Below, piece by piece: positions 49,554 to 58,921 of a DNA stretch of 64,000 nucleotides. The notes beneath the pieces were generated by a model that did no database searches, was not told the origin of the DNA, and was given only the letters and a program-made list of their open reading frames with translations. Origin of the DNA: Diacronema lutheri (lineage: Eukaryota; Haptophyta; Pavlovophyceae; Pavlovales; Pavlovaceae). Made by a program: the position numbers and the translations under genes. The DNA lies in assembly GCA_019448385.1 (NCBI GenBank), contig JAGTXO010000013.1, positions 310,001 through 374,000 of the forward strand, read 5' to 3'. The stretch's first letter is position 1. Every line of letters starts with the position of its first letter.

Positions 49554-49742
49554 ACAGCCTGCGCAGCAGGCACCACGGCGCCGCCGCTTCTACGACGACG
49601 GATCCGATGCGCACGGCCGGCGTCAGCGAGCGCGCGCGGGCACGCGCCCGGCCGCCCCTCGGCCGACCCGCCCATGCCGGCGCCCAGTTCGGCCCGGGGA
49701 CCGGCGGACGGTAGATAAGCGGCGACTGACCATCTCATTGTC
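49271..49742. other. Non-coding stretch with a CCG repeat
   Basis: A (CCG)n run occupies about 49506-49546, giving proline, alanine or arginine runs in the different frames. Frames on both strands are low complexity and I see no domain. Confidence 0.4.
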
Positions 49743-51881
49743 ATGGAGGTCGCTAGGCTCCATGCATCGGCGGTGCCCATGCTTGTCGCTTTGCCGCCCG
49801 GCTTCGCGGAGCGCTTCGCGGCGGCCTTCGTTGAAGTGCTCCACGCCCTTCGTGACGCTGAGGCACTCGAGGGCGTCGACGCGGTGAGGAGGCGTCAGCC
49901 GGAGACGGAACGCGCGCTGAAGATACTGCTCGTCCTATCAACGCTGCTCCTGCGTCGCATCTCACGCTCGGACCCATGCCGTATGGGCGCCGCGCTCGCC
50001 CAGTGTTTCACACTCTGGGAGACGCGCGCGTACGCCGAGCTGGTCGCGGGTTGAGACCCCGCACTGCGGCGCCCCGCGCGTGAGGACGCCGCGGACCGCG
50101 CGCTCCGCAAGGCGCTCGCCCTCTTCGCCAAGGGCAAGCTCTCGGACGCGATTTGCCTGCTTGACAGCCACGGCATCGCTGACATCGCGCGCCCGGAGGT
50201 GCTCGCGCAGATGGTAGCCAAGCACCCGGTGCGGGTCGAGGGCGTTGACGTCGCTCCCGATCGCGATGCACGGCGCCGGTCTGCGCAAGCAGGTCGACCT
50301 CGCGCTCGCCTTGCTCCGGAGCGCCGCCTGGCGCGCCCTGCCCCACCTGCTCGACACGCGCGCCGCGGACGGCTCGGTACTGGAGGCGGGCATTTTCGAC
50401 CGGCCTGCCCTCGCGGCGCGCGTCGGGCGCGGCGCCTTCGCCGACATGGGCGCGCACGGGTGGCACTCATTCCTCGCCTCGCGCTCCCGCGTGAGGCGCA
50501 AGCTCGCCTCCGCCTGGCACGCCATGCAGGCTGAGCTCTGCGGCGGGCAGGGCGACACGGAGGTACGCGTCCTTTGTCCTTTGCCTAGCCTCTTGGCCGA
50601 CATCACCGGCGAGCGCTGCCGTTTCGACATGCTCAACGCCGAGCACGCCGCCATGCCGCCGGGCTCGCGCCCGCGCGGCCTCTGCTTTGCTCTTGGCAAG
50701 GAGAGCGGCCTCTTTCTCGAAGCCCTGCCGCGGGCCTACGCCGCCTTTTCGCCGGCGGATGCGCGCTACCTGGGTCTACCAAGCCCCGCGCGCAGCTCGC
50801 CCTCGCGCGCAGCGGCAGCCAGCGCCCGATCCCGGTCGACGCATACGGCAACGCCCTCGCGGCGGCTCCGGGCGTCGCCCACGACCACGTCGCCAAGCTT
50901 CGCCACGACCTCGCTCGCTCGCGGTTACGCCGGGACTTTCGCGCGGCGCGAGGACGCGGACGTCTTTGGCTCCGTGCTCGCCGGCGTGCCGCCGGCCGGG
51001 CGCGCGGCCCTGCGGCGTCGGCGCGTGCCCACCGTCGATCTGGTCGTTGTGCTCAACGGTGCGGGCTTGGCGCCTCAGCTCGTGCAGACGCTGTGCGAGC
51101 TCGAGTCGATCTCGTACTGCCCCACGCGCTACGGCCAGTCGGTATCTCTGACTTGCCGAGAAGACGCTGTGTCTGACTTGCCGCTCGACCGCGTCGTCCT
51201 CGAGAAGCTGACGACGGAAATGGACCTCAACAAGCTCCTTGGCTTGTCGGAGAGCGACGAAGAGGAGGAGGACGAGGACGAGGAGGATGTCGAGCGCGCG
51301 GCCGACGATGACGGGGACTCGAGCGACCTGTGCGGTGATGCTGTGCTTGGAGACGGCGCGGCGCGTGGTGCGGAGCTTGGCGAGGGGCGGGGCGGGGGGC
51401 TGTGCGCGGCTCTCGACGCGGCGCGTGGTGCGGCGCGCGCCGTGATGAGTGGTGGCGAGGGCAGCGGCTCAGCGAGCGGCAACGCGGCGCGCAACACGGC
51501 GCGCGGCGCGGCGCGTGGCACGGCGCGCGCCGCGCCGAGCGTTGGAAACAGCGAGGCGCGCAGTGCAATGTTCGAGCCGATGCCGGGCGCCGACTGCGCA
51601 CGCGCGGCCTCTTTGGCAGCCTTGGCAGACGCAGCGCGTGTCGGCAACGACGACGGTGGCAACGGCGGCGGCTCGTCCACCTACGATTGGGCTCGCCTGG
51701 CGGTCAAGCAGGACGGGCTCACCCTCGAAGCGCTCCGCGCGCGCGTCGCAGAGTGGGGCGTATACTACAAGGCGCCTGTCATCACCGCGGATATTGAGCA
51801 GATCGCAAAGCGCGGCAAGCAGGCTGCAGCGCAGGCACGCGAGGCAGGTGTCTTGCAGGGGGCGGGGGGAGGAAAGTGGGG

Positions 51882-51913
<32 letters not shown>

Positions 51914-52430
51914 GGGGCGCAATGCGGAAGCAGGCGGCGACGTGGGCGGGGCAGAGGAGGTGTTTGGCGATGGCTCTGGCGAAGATGACGCGGAGGCAGA
52001 GGAGGGGGGCAACTGCGATGTCACTCCCAGGCGCAAGCGGCTGCGCGATGACGCATTTGCTCGGTACGAAAAGAAAGGCAATGAGATGCGCGCGCGCACA
52101 CACAAGGTCGACGGCGCGGAGGTGACGACGGGCTCAATTGTCCAAAGCTCTGTCGCGAACGTCGACCGCGGCAAGCTCGACCCGACCAACGCAACTCTCG
52201 TCGTCGTCGAGCTTGTCAAGAAGGCGAAGGTTGTGCTTCGCCTTCTTGACCTCTACCTGCGCGCCTACGTACGGCCTCTGTCCAACGTCTCGCCGCCACC
52301 CTCGACGCCGCCGTCCAGCCCGACGCCGCCGACGAGCACGTCGCCGCCCGTCACCAGCGAGCCAAGCGCCACGATGTTGCCAATGAAGCCGCGCGCGCGC
52401 ACGCCCCGCCCACCCCAAACCCACCGGCCG
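49743..52430 (+). mobile_element. Mosaic of broken transposon-derived coding pieces
   Basis: Plus-strand pieces in several frames. 49743-50054 and the next 180 bp (RALRKALALFAKGKLSDAIC, PEVLAQMVAKHP) resemble the stretch that precedes reverse transcriptase in algal non-LTR elements. 50245-51700 reads unrecognised but protein-like segments (RGLCFALGKESGLFLEALPR, PTVDLVVVLNGAGLAPQLVQ, an acidic run SESDEEEEDEDEEDVE). Around 52020-52215, KRLRDDAFARYEKKGNEMRA and SVANVDRGKLDPTNATLVVV resemble the tail after the integrase domain in KRBA2-like algal elements. No reverse transcriptase or integrase core is present and there are several breaks, so nothing here is likely to be functional. A 30-G run lies at 51883-51912. 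Confidence 0.4.
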
Positions 52431-52489
52431 GGGCGAAGTACGTTGTGCGTGGTGCCGGCGCAGCTTTCCGTCCTCAATCAGCGTCAGCG

Positions 52490-53295
52490 TCAGCGCCTGA
52501 GGGCGAAGGGCGTCTGGCGCCGAGAGCTTTCACGCGCGTGCTGCGCCTTGCTCTCCTTTGCGACCCACAGCGTCGCCTGCTTGACGGCAGTCTTCATCAG
52601 GTAGTTTTTCACCGGGCCGGGCACCCAGCCGCGCAGCTTGAGGCGGCACGAGTAGAAGACGCGGCTCGTCCCCTTGATCGTCGGGTGGTCGCACACGTAC
52701 CAGTAGCCGACCGAGTCGTCGAAGTCTGACTGGCGCGAGTAGTCGAGTTGGAACGTCATGCAGCTCTTGTACGGCTCGTACGTGTGTTCGACAAAGTATT
52801 CCTTCCGGACGCCCATTGCGGAGACGGCGTAGAAGGACCAGTTCTTTTTCTTGTTCGGGTAGTTGGCCGTGCGGTACGTGTCGCATCGCACCACACCGCT
52901 CACCATCTGAGGGTAGCCTGCGGGCGCGCGCGTAAGATGGCGCCGCCGCTCGAGAGCCATGCCGCCGCGGGGCGGCGGTCGCGCGCACGCTCGCGGTCGC
53001 GCTCGCGCGCGCGCGCACGCTTGTAATCTGTGATGCGCTCCCAGATGATATGTTTGGGCACGGGGATGTCAAGCACGGCGACGCAAGAGCCGTCGCCGCC
53101 GCGGTTGGCGATGGTCGCGAGCACGTTCTCGCCCTTGGCGAGCGCGCTCTGCTGGGCGCCGCTGAGCCGGAAGCCGATCCCGGCGGGAGGGCCGGGCTTA
53201 AACTTGGGCAGCACGCCTTGATGGTAGTGCGGTTGCCCCTTGTCCGCCGCCTCCACCCCGACCCACAGCGCGAGCAGCGCGTACTGCCGCGCCAT
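52490..53295 (-). CDS. START/COQ10-like (SRPBCC) lipid-binding protein, two exons
   Basis: Exons 53019-53295 and 52490-52917 (234 residues; intron begins GTGCGC). N-terminal hydrophobic/amphipathic segment MARQYALLALWVGVEAAD, then the SRPBCC fold: VLDIPVPKHIIWERITDYKR + YPQMVSGVVRCDTYR, NWSFYAVSAMGVRKEYFVEH, FDDSVGYWYVCDHP, TSRVFYSCRLKLRGWVPGPV and the long C-terminal helix KTAVKQATLWVAKESK. This order (strand-helix-YP-strand, curved sheet, final helix) is that of COQ10/polyketide-cyclase proteins, which bind hydrophobic ligands such as ubiquinone. The N-terminal segment suggests export or an organelle. Ligand unknown. Divergent from the EamA gene, with 72 bp between starts. Confidence 0.7.
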
Positions 53296-53367
53296 CGCCG
53301 TAATACTTAACGCGGTGGACTCCCAAAACCAGCAAAACCCTGGGCGGGGCGCTCTGATTCGAGAAGG
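53296..53367. promoter_or_regulatory. Shared promoter of START-like and EamA genes
   Basis: A 72-bp spacer containing TAATACTTAA near the START-like start and a GC box-like GGGCGGGGC near the EamA start. Confidence 0.45.
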
Positions 53368-54618
53368 ATGCGTGGCGCGCGCCGGCCGTACACGGGCGTG
53401 CTTCCGGACGAGGCGACGACCGCCGGCGATGTGCCGGCGGACGCCGGCGCGCCGCGCCGCATGTCTGGCGTGCCGCTCGTCATCATCGCGGCCTTCTCCT
53501 TCTCGATCCACGGCTGCTCGGTGCGCATAGCGTCGGACGCGGGCTTCACGACCGTGCAGCTCAGCTTCGTCGTCGGGCTCGTCCGCGTGCTGCTGGCTAC
53601 GGCGATCATGCCCGCGTACCCTAAGTGGTGGCCTGCCATCCTCTGCGGCGGCCACGACCTTGCGTTCGTTGGCCTCGTCATCTTCCGCAACCTGGTCGGG
53701 TGCGCGGCGCTCGTGTGCATCTTCCAGGCGTACGCGCGCATGCCGATCGGCGAGGGCACTTCACTCGTGTTCACCGCGCCGATTTGGACAACGCTGCTCG
53801 CGCGCGTCTGGCTCGGCGAGCCGATTACACGGTACAACGCCGCCGCCGTCGCGCTCGCCGTCGCGGGCGTCTCGCTGATCGCGACGGGCAGCGACAGCGC
53901 CGAGCCCGCGCCAGCGTCCGCGCTCGAGCTCGGAGGCGACGCGGCGGGCGGGCGCGCGCTCTCGGAGCGCTCAGTCGGGATCGCGCTCGCGCTACTCGGC
54001 GCTCTCGCCCTCTCGTGCGTGATGGTCGCCACGCGCCGCATTGGCGAGCGCATGCCCGCGATCGCGTCGATTGGCTGGTACGGCTTTGCGCTTACCGCGC
54101 TCTCGGCAACCACGGCCGCGCTGCTCGGCGAACCGCTCGTGCCGCGCGGGATGGGCGCGCGGCTGTGGCTGCTCGTGCTCGGCGGCGCAGCGCTCTCCTT
54201 TGTCGCGCAGACGCTGAACACGATGGCGCTGCAGCGGCTCGAGGCCGGGCGCGTGCAGGTGCTCGGTACGCTCGAGATCTGCTTCTCCTTCGCGTGGCAG
54301 GCGCTCTTCCTGCACACGCCGCTCTCGGCGCGCTCCGCGCTCGGCGCGCTCGCCATCATCAGCTGCGCCGCGCTCGCCGCTGCGCAGGGGCTGCTCGCGC
54401 GGCAACCGGACGCAAGCGAGAGCGCGGCGGGCGCGCGGGCGGCGGATGTCGCCCGCGCGGCGAGCTGGAAGGAGGGGCCAGCTGACGGCGCGCCAGACCG
54501 GCGCGCCCCACCGCCGGCGCGGCACGCGCCGCTGCCGGTCGAGCAGGCGCCTGAGGATGAGGACGGGGAAAGGGGGGCGTGGCGCCGTCCGAAGAGGACA
54601 AGCCTCGGCCCGCTCTGA
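53368..54618 (+). CDS. EamA/DMT-superfamily transporter (SLC35G-like)
   Basis: Single-exon, 416-residue membrane protein with two EamA repeats and about ten helices. First half: VPLVIIAAFSFSIHGCSVRI, TVQLSFVVGLVRVLLATAIM, RNLVGCAALVCIFQAYARMP, then EGTSLVFTAPIWTTLLARVW and the characteristic LGEPITRYNAAAVALAVAGV. Second half: GIALALLGALALSCVMVATR, GFALTALSATTAALLGEPL, GGAALSFVAQTLNTMALQRL, ALGALAIISCAALAAAQGL. The hydrophilic C-terminal 70 residues are Ala/Pro/Glu-rich. The family moves metabolites such as amino acids, nucleotide sugars or acyl-carnitine; no substrate motif stands out. ATG 53368 is used; a second ATG (53461) lies just before the first helix and could be the true start. Confidence 0.85.
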   Translation: MRGARRPYTGVLPDEATTAGDVPADAGAPRRMSGVPLVIIAAFSFSIHGCSVRIASDAGFTTVQLSFVVGLVRVLLATAIMPAYPKWWPAILCGGHDLAFVGLVIFRNLVGCAALVCIFQAYARMPIGEGTSLVFTAPIWTTLLARVWLGEPITRYNAAAVALAVAGVSLIATGSDSAEPAPASALELGGDAAGGRALSERSVGIALALLGALALSCVMVATRRIGERMPAIASIGWYGFALTALSATTAALLGEPLVPRGMGARLWLLVLGGAALSFVAQTLNTMALQRLEAGRVQVLGTLEICFSFAWQALFLHTPLSARSALGALAIISCAALAAAQGLLARQPDASESAAGARAADVARAASWKEGPADGAPDRRAPPPARHAPLPVEQAPEDEDGERGAWRRPKRTSLGPL

Positions 54619-54653
54619 CGAGCGCCTTAGTCTCTACAAGCTCTCCAACCCCT

Positions 54654-54674
54654 CCCCCCCCCCCCCCCCCCCCC
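54654..54674 (+). repeat. 21-bp C homopolymer between convergent stop codons
   Basis: Lies in the 76-bp spacer between the EamA stop (54618) and the peroxidase stop (54695), flanked by CT-rich sequence. Confidence 0.85.
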
Positions 54675-54694
54675 TCCGCTGCTGCCAGTGTCAC

Positions 54695-55930
54695 TCAAAG
54701 GCGGATGCCCTCGGGCGGCGAGAACTTGCTGCCCTGCTCAGACAGCCGCGCGTGCGCGGCTGCGTAGTCTGCGAAGAAGGCCGCCTCAGACGCAGCGTAC
54801 TTGTCGAAGAACGGCTTGAAGCCCGGGTCCGTCTCAAGCACGCGGTCGGTCGGGAAGGCGATCAGGCTGTCGGGGTCAGCCTTGCCCCCGAGCGAGAAGT
54901 ACGAGTTGTCAAAGCGCAGCCAGTTTGGAGTCCAGCTCTTGCCGCCCGGCATGAACTTTGCCGCCGCCTTCGCGTCGCCGCCCATCGGGCAGCATGCGCT
55001 CCCCGTGTACTTCGTCGCGCCCTCCTCGCCCGCGCCATTTGGCACGGCGCCCGAGCGCTCCTTGAACGCACGGCCGAGCGTGTGCGCGCCCGAGAGCGCG
55101 ACAATCTCCTTGTCACCCATCCCATACTTGCCGAACACCTTCGCGGTGCGATGCGATGCGATGCGAGCGGCACGCGCGCGGTGGGGAAGGGGGGGGAGGG
55201 AGGTCGGCGGCCCGCTGCGCGCGGCGTGTCCAACCGGCCGCATGGCGTCAGCGCGCCGCGCTGCGATGAGCCGGCGCCGCACCCAGCGCAGATGCGCCGC
55301 GGGATCCTCGCTCGGATTGGCCTCGGGCAGGCCGAACGGCTCGACGCTCTGTTCTGGCGAGGAATCCGCGTCCAGCCGGCCGTAGCGCATGGGAATTCGC
55401 GGGCCGCCCGCGAGCTCGATCGCGGTCGCGCTCGCCATCTGGATGAGGTCTGCCCACGAGACGTCGGGGCATGCAAGCTTGATCGGCTCAAGCAAGCCGA
55501 CACCCTACGCGCCCGCGACGCGCGCGAGAAGGCGCGTGGACGTGGGCTGCCAGCCGTGCGCACCCGCGCCGCGCCGCGCCGCGCCGCGCGCGCGCACCTT
55601 GGAGAGGCCGCCGTTCGGCGCCGCGTTGAGCTCCTTGGAGAACCGGACCGACCCAATCGCACCGCCCGCGGCGGGCCACGGCAGGTGTGCGTGCTGCTGG
55701 TCGTACGTGCCCGCGTCGTGCCACGCGAGCCGCACGAGCAGCGGGTGGCAGTGCTTCTCTCGGATCAGCTCGACGATCAGCTCGCGCGCCTTGAGCAGCC
55801 ACGCGATCTTCTTGGGCTGCACGCTTTTGGCAGCCGCGAGGTTGAGCATGACGACGAGGAGGAGCGCCACGCCGGCCACCGCTGTCGCGAGCGCGAAGTC
55901 GATGTCGCGCGGGAAGACAGGCATCCACAT
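54695..55930 (-). CDS. Membrane-anchored ascorbate peroxidase, three exons
   Basis: Heme peroxidase that reduces hydrogen peroxide with ascorbate. Exons 55598-55930, 55283-55504 and 54695-55138 (332 residues). The N-terminus has a signal-anchor helix ([20 protein letters not shown]), so the enzyme is probably tethered to an organelle or ER membrane. Distal heme pocket: [14 protein letters not shown], with catalytic Arg, Trp and His. [20 protein letters not shown] and the proximal block [12 protein letters not shown] follow, with the heme-ligand histidine; WLRFDNSYF and [12 protein letters not shown] are typical of class I. Introns begin GTGCGC or GTGCGG. The middle junction (HLRW + [17 protein letters not shown]) restores the family sequence exactly. 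The first intron contains a GCGCC simple repeat. Confidence 0.9.
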
Positions 55931-56400
55931 CGTGCCGACGCGGACGGACGACGTCCGGTCAAGATGATTATTGGGGGAACAGCACTTTTTAGGCGATTTT
56001 GAGTTTAGTCGAGCACTTTTGGGCGGTCCGGCCCAAAAGTGAACATGTTTGAGAGTGTGCAGCACTTTTAGGCGGTCCAGCTGCAGGCACGCATTTTTCG
56101 GCTGCGCGCGCGTTTCCCGAGACCACATTGGTGCGCGCGACGCGTGGCCGACGCGCGCGAAGCGGGACGGGAGCGGGACAGGGGGTTGCATCGTTAACAA
56201 GCCCGCGTTTGACCTCTGCGCGCCGTGCAAAGCTGCACGTCTTTAGCTGCCCGCCGCCTATCGGCGCGCGCTGCGCCGAGCAAAACGGCTAGACCAGAGG
56301 CGCGCGCCGTGCTTAACGTGTGAGGGGCTGGGCGGGGCTTGGCAAGCGGGGCTGGGTGAGTACGGGGCTGGGTGAGGTACTGTGGATGGAGATGACGCAA
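55931..56400. other. Peroxidase 5' flank with GCACTTTT repeats and hairpin
   Basis: Three copies of AGCACTTTT followed by (A/G)GGCG lie at 55981, 56012 and 56061. The middle copy is part of an inverted repeat, 56014-56024 (CACTTTTGGGC) against 56031-56041, with a 6-base loop. These may be transcription-factor sites or the edge of an old insertion. No gene is seen. GGGGCTGGG-type repeats lie at 56323-56380. Confidence 0.5.
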
Positions 56401-57578
56401 CGCTGTGCAGGTACTGTGGTCCAAGGGACGTAAGGACTACCGCGCCCTGTGCGAATCGCGAGCTCTGGCTCACGACGAATCACTGGACGCATTGGACCCG
56501 AACCAAATCTTGGGGATTGCGAGAACGGACGCGCTGTTTGGTGAGTACCTCTCCAACCTACAACGGCAAGGGACTTGGTTCAGCTGGGTGGATCTTATTG
56601 CCGTTGCACTGCGCCTGGGAAGGAAGATCACGGTTTTGCAGCCTTCGGCAGGCAATCGATTGTGTGTTCAAGGCAAGTCGAGCGTTCGTGCGGCGACCAA
56701 TCTCGCATGGGACGCGGCCTGGAGCCGCATAGCTGACGCCGCCAAGCGTCTTTTCCCAGAGACCGAGTGGCGTGAGTACTTCCGCATCAAGTGCAAGCAG
56801 GAGCTGCATGGATGGTACACCTAAATCGGCCGCAGAGTCGGAGAACAATGCCCTTGCCGACGTTCGCGCCCTGGATCCATTCTCTGCCCTTGCTACTCTT
56901 GTCGAGCGCTGCGCGGAGAGGATGGCAACGCAGCAGCTTAGCGCCATCGAGCACTCCCAGGCGCGCGACCAGGTGATGCCCGGGGTTCCGCCAGATGTGG
57001 TCAAGCGTTTGAAGGACACGCGCGCGCTCGCGACCAAGATGAGCAGTACGCGGACGCGGGCTCTGGGTGACGGTGTTTGGCAGGTGGGTAGGCTGGGCCA
57101 TTCGACGGAAACATGGAAGGTACGTCTGGCCGACTACATCTGCTGCCCGGCTTTGCAGCTCTCGCGGTATCCGTGCGTTCACATTTGCCACGTGTGCTCT
57201 GTCGCCAAAGTCAAGTGCCATACAGTGCGCGGATGGCGTGCGCAGCTTGGGCTACCAATTGCTGGAGCATCTTCACAGGGCCTGGTCGAGGTCAACCCGA
57301 TCCCGCACATGGGCACGCTGATGGCAGAGCAGCCCGAGGGGATTGATTTGCGGCTTGTCATTGCCGTGCGATCTGGTACGAGAGCGCACGCCAGCTTCGC
57401 GCGCGCCAGCTTCGCGCGCGCCAGCTTCGCGCGCGCCAGCTTCGCGCGCGCCAGCTTCGCGCGCGCCAGCTCGCGCGCCGAGCCCAGCGATTCGCGCGTC
57501 TTAGACCTTCTGGTACGCGCGTATCCTACCCTGCGTCTCGTGCCCACTATGAGCAGCAGGTCGACCGAGCGCTCGTGA
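56401..57578 (+). mobile_element. Mutator-like transposon remnant with OTU-like and SWIM-like pieces
   Basis: Two overlapping plus-strand frames. 56405-56824 contains DALFGEYLSNLQRQGTWFSW followed by VDLIAVALRLGRKITVLQP, matching the second half of an OTU cysteine-protease fold; the catalytic DGxC part is not present. 56772-57578 contains GHSTETWKVRLADYICCPAL followed by QLSRYPCVHICHV, a SWIM-like zinc finger of the type that ends Mutator/FAR1 transposases. The transposase catalytic domain is missing and neither frame starts convincingly, so this is a truncated fossil. Terminal inverted repeats were not found. The second frame ends in a 15-bp tandem array. Confidence 0.5.
57390..57473 (+). 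repeat. 15-bp tandem array (SFARA-coding)
   Basis: About five and a half copies of GCCAGCTTCGCGCGC encode a repeated Ser-Phe-Ala-Arg-Ala. The copies are nearly identical, so the expansion is recent. Confidence 0.85.
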
Positions 57579-58033
57579 GGATGCACGCTTCAGGAGAGCA
57601 CGACACGAGCGGCGCCCATTATTCTCCGATGGGGCCGGCGGGAGGCCCCGTGTCCCACCCTCCGGACCCGCGCACGGCATGGATGCCGATTTCCCTGGGC
57701 GAGACGCACTTGCCGCCGCACGGAGAGCTGCAGTTCCTGTACACCGCTTCACGGACGACGACAAACATTTTGACGCAGTCAACAACGGGCCCGTGCTTAT
57801 CAACGGCTTCAATCAACGGGCTGACTTGGATGATGGCGCTACAGACCGGACATTGCCTGCCGATTCGAAATGGTGCCTTTTCTGCGGGCACTGCTTTGAA
57901 CTCAAGAAGCTTGGCGCTGGCGCGCCAGATCCACTGCCGCCTGCGCCGCCGCCACCTCCGCCAGGTGGCAATGTCGGACACGACGATGACCGTCATCCGC
58001 CGGCGTAGAGGAAAGCCCTCCCCCACGCCGCGA
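57579..58033. other. Region with a possible cysteine-rich coding fragment
   Basis: On the minus strand a frame spanning 57619-58080 contains RQCPVCSAIIQVSPLIEAVD followed by a cysteine-rich stretch (CSSPCGGKC, VSPREIGIHAVR). On the plus strand 57679-58008 has KWCLFCGHCFELKKLG. Only one strand can be coding here; the minus-strand reading looks more protein-like. It could be a zinc-finger piece of the adjacent transposon or a small gene downstream of the CS-domain gene. Confidence 0.3.
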
Positions 58034-58801
58034 CTATCGCGTCCCGCTGTCGGCGAGCCAGTCGCCCACGCCCACGCCACCCGCCGCAGCAGCGCCCGCC
58101 GCGCCTACTACGTCGAGGCCCTCAACGCCGCCTCCGTCGGTCGCGTCGCGCTGGAAGCTTACCCACTGCATTGTGAGCAGGTACATGCGCACCGCACCGA
58201 CGAGCACGGCGGCGGCCGCGACGATCAGGTGCAGGTGGTCCAGTACCCACGACGGTTGCTCAGCGGCCGCAGCCGCCTCGTCCTCGGCGCGCAGCGCGGC
58301 CGCCGCCGCCTCGCGCTCGGCGAGCACGCGCTCGAGCTCGGCCTCGCGCTCGCGCGCCGCGCGCTTCTCAGCGGCCTCGCGCTCGAGCTCTCGCTCGCGC
58401 CGCTGCAGGAAAGTGGCCAGGTCACGCGGCGACAGGTGGCACTCGAGGATGCCGCCAGGCGCGGTGAGCGAAGCGCCCCAGTACTGCCCGGCGGGCGAGC
58501 CGCCATAGTCCTGTTTGGCGAGCACGACGACGAGCATCGGCCCGTCGATGTACCAGGTGGACTCGTCGGCGATGACGAGCTGCGCGAGCGGCGTCGCCTC
58601 GAGCAGCAGGCCCACATGCCGGTGGCGGACCGAGAGCGAGTGCGGGCCGATGAGGACGATGACGTCGCGCCGCGTCGTGCCGTGCGGGAGCGGGAGCGAG
58701 AGCTCGACCTGCTCGCGATTGTCGGTCCAGTTGGTGAACGCGCCCTCCTTGGGCGCGCTCACGCGCTGCAGGACCGGGTCGTCCACCAGCCCACCGCTCA
58801 T
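58034..58801 (-). CDS. CS-domain protein with coiled coil and C-terminal membrane anchor
   Basis: Single-exon, 255-residue protein. Residues about 20-130 form a CS (p23/NudC-like) domain: FTNWTDNREQVELSLPLPHG, RRDVIVLIGPHSLSVRHR, WYIDGPMLVVVLAK. CS domains bind Hsp90 or act as co-chaperones. A charged coiled coil follows (LQRRERELEREAAEKRAARE) and then one hydrophobic helix, LHLIVAAAAVLVGAVRMYLL, with a short tail, consistent with a tail-anchored protein facing the cytosol. The ATG at 58801 starts MSGGLVDDPVLQ. The combination of CS, coiled coil and membrane anchor is uncommon but each part is clear. It diverges from the kinase gene with 120 bp between starts. Confidence 0.75.
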   Translation of the reverse strand: MSGGLVDDPVLQRVSAPKEGAFTNWTDNREQVELSLPLPHGTTRRDVIVLIGPHSLSVRHRHVGLLLEATPLAQLVIADESTWYIDGPMLVVVLAKQDYGGSPAGQYWGASLTAPGGILECHLSPRDLATFLQRRERELEREAAEKRAAREREAELERVLAEREAAAAALRAEDEAAAAAEQPSWVLDHLHLIVAAAAVLVGAVRMYLLTMQWVSFQRDATDGGGVEGLDVVGAAGAAAAGGVGVGDWLADSGTR

Positions 58802-58921
58802 CGTGCGTGCGGCTCCAGACGCGCGCACGATGGCTGCCCGCCTTGGTTACGACCGGAATTCCCGGCAGAGCGAGACAGGAGCTGGTGCCGCGCGAGGGAG
58901 GAGGCCCGGGACGGGCTCGTG

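Noticed and set aside
50245-52125. Intact 626-codon host gene
   Set aside because: Protein-like signal moves between frames along the stretch and the end runs into a 30-G homopolymer; better explained as broken mobile-element sequence.
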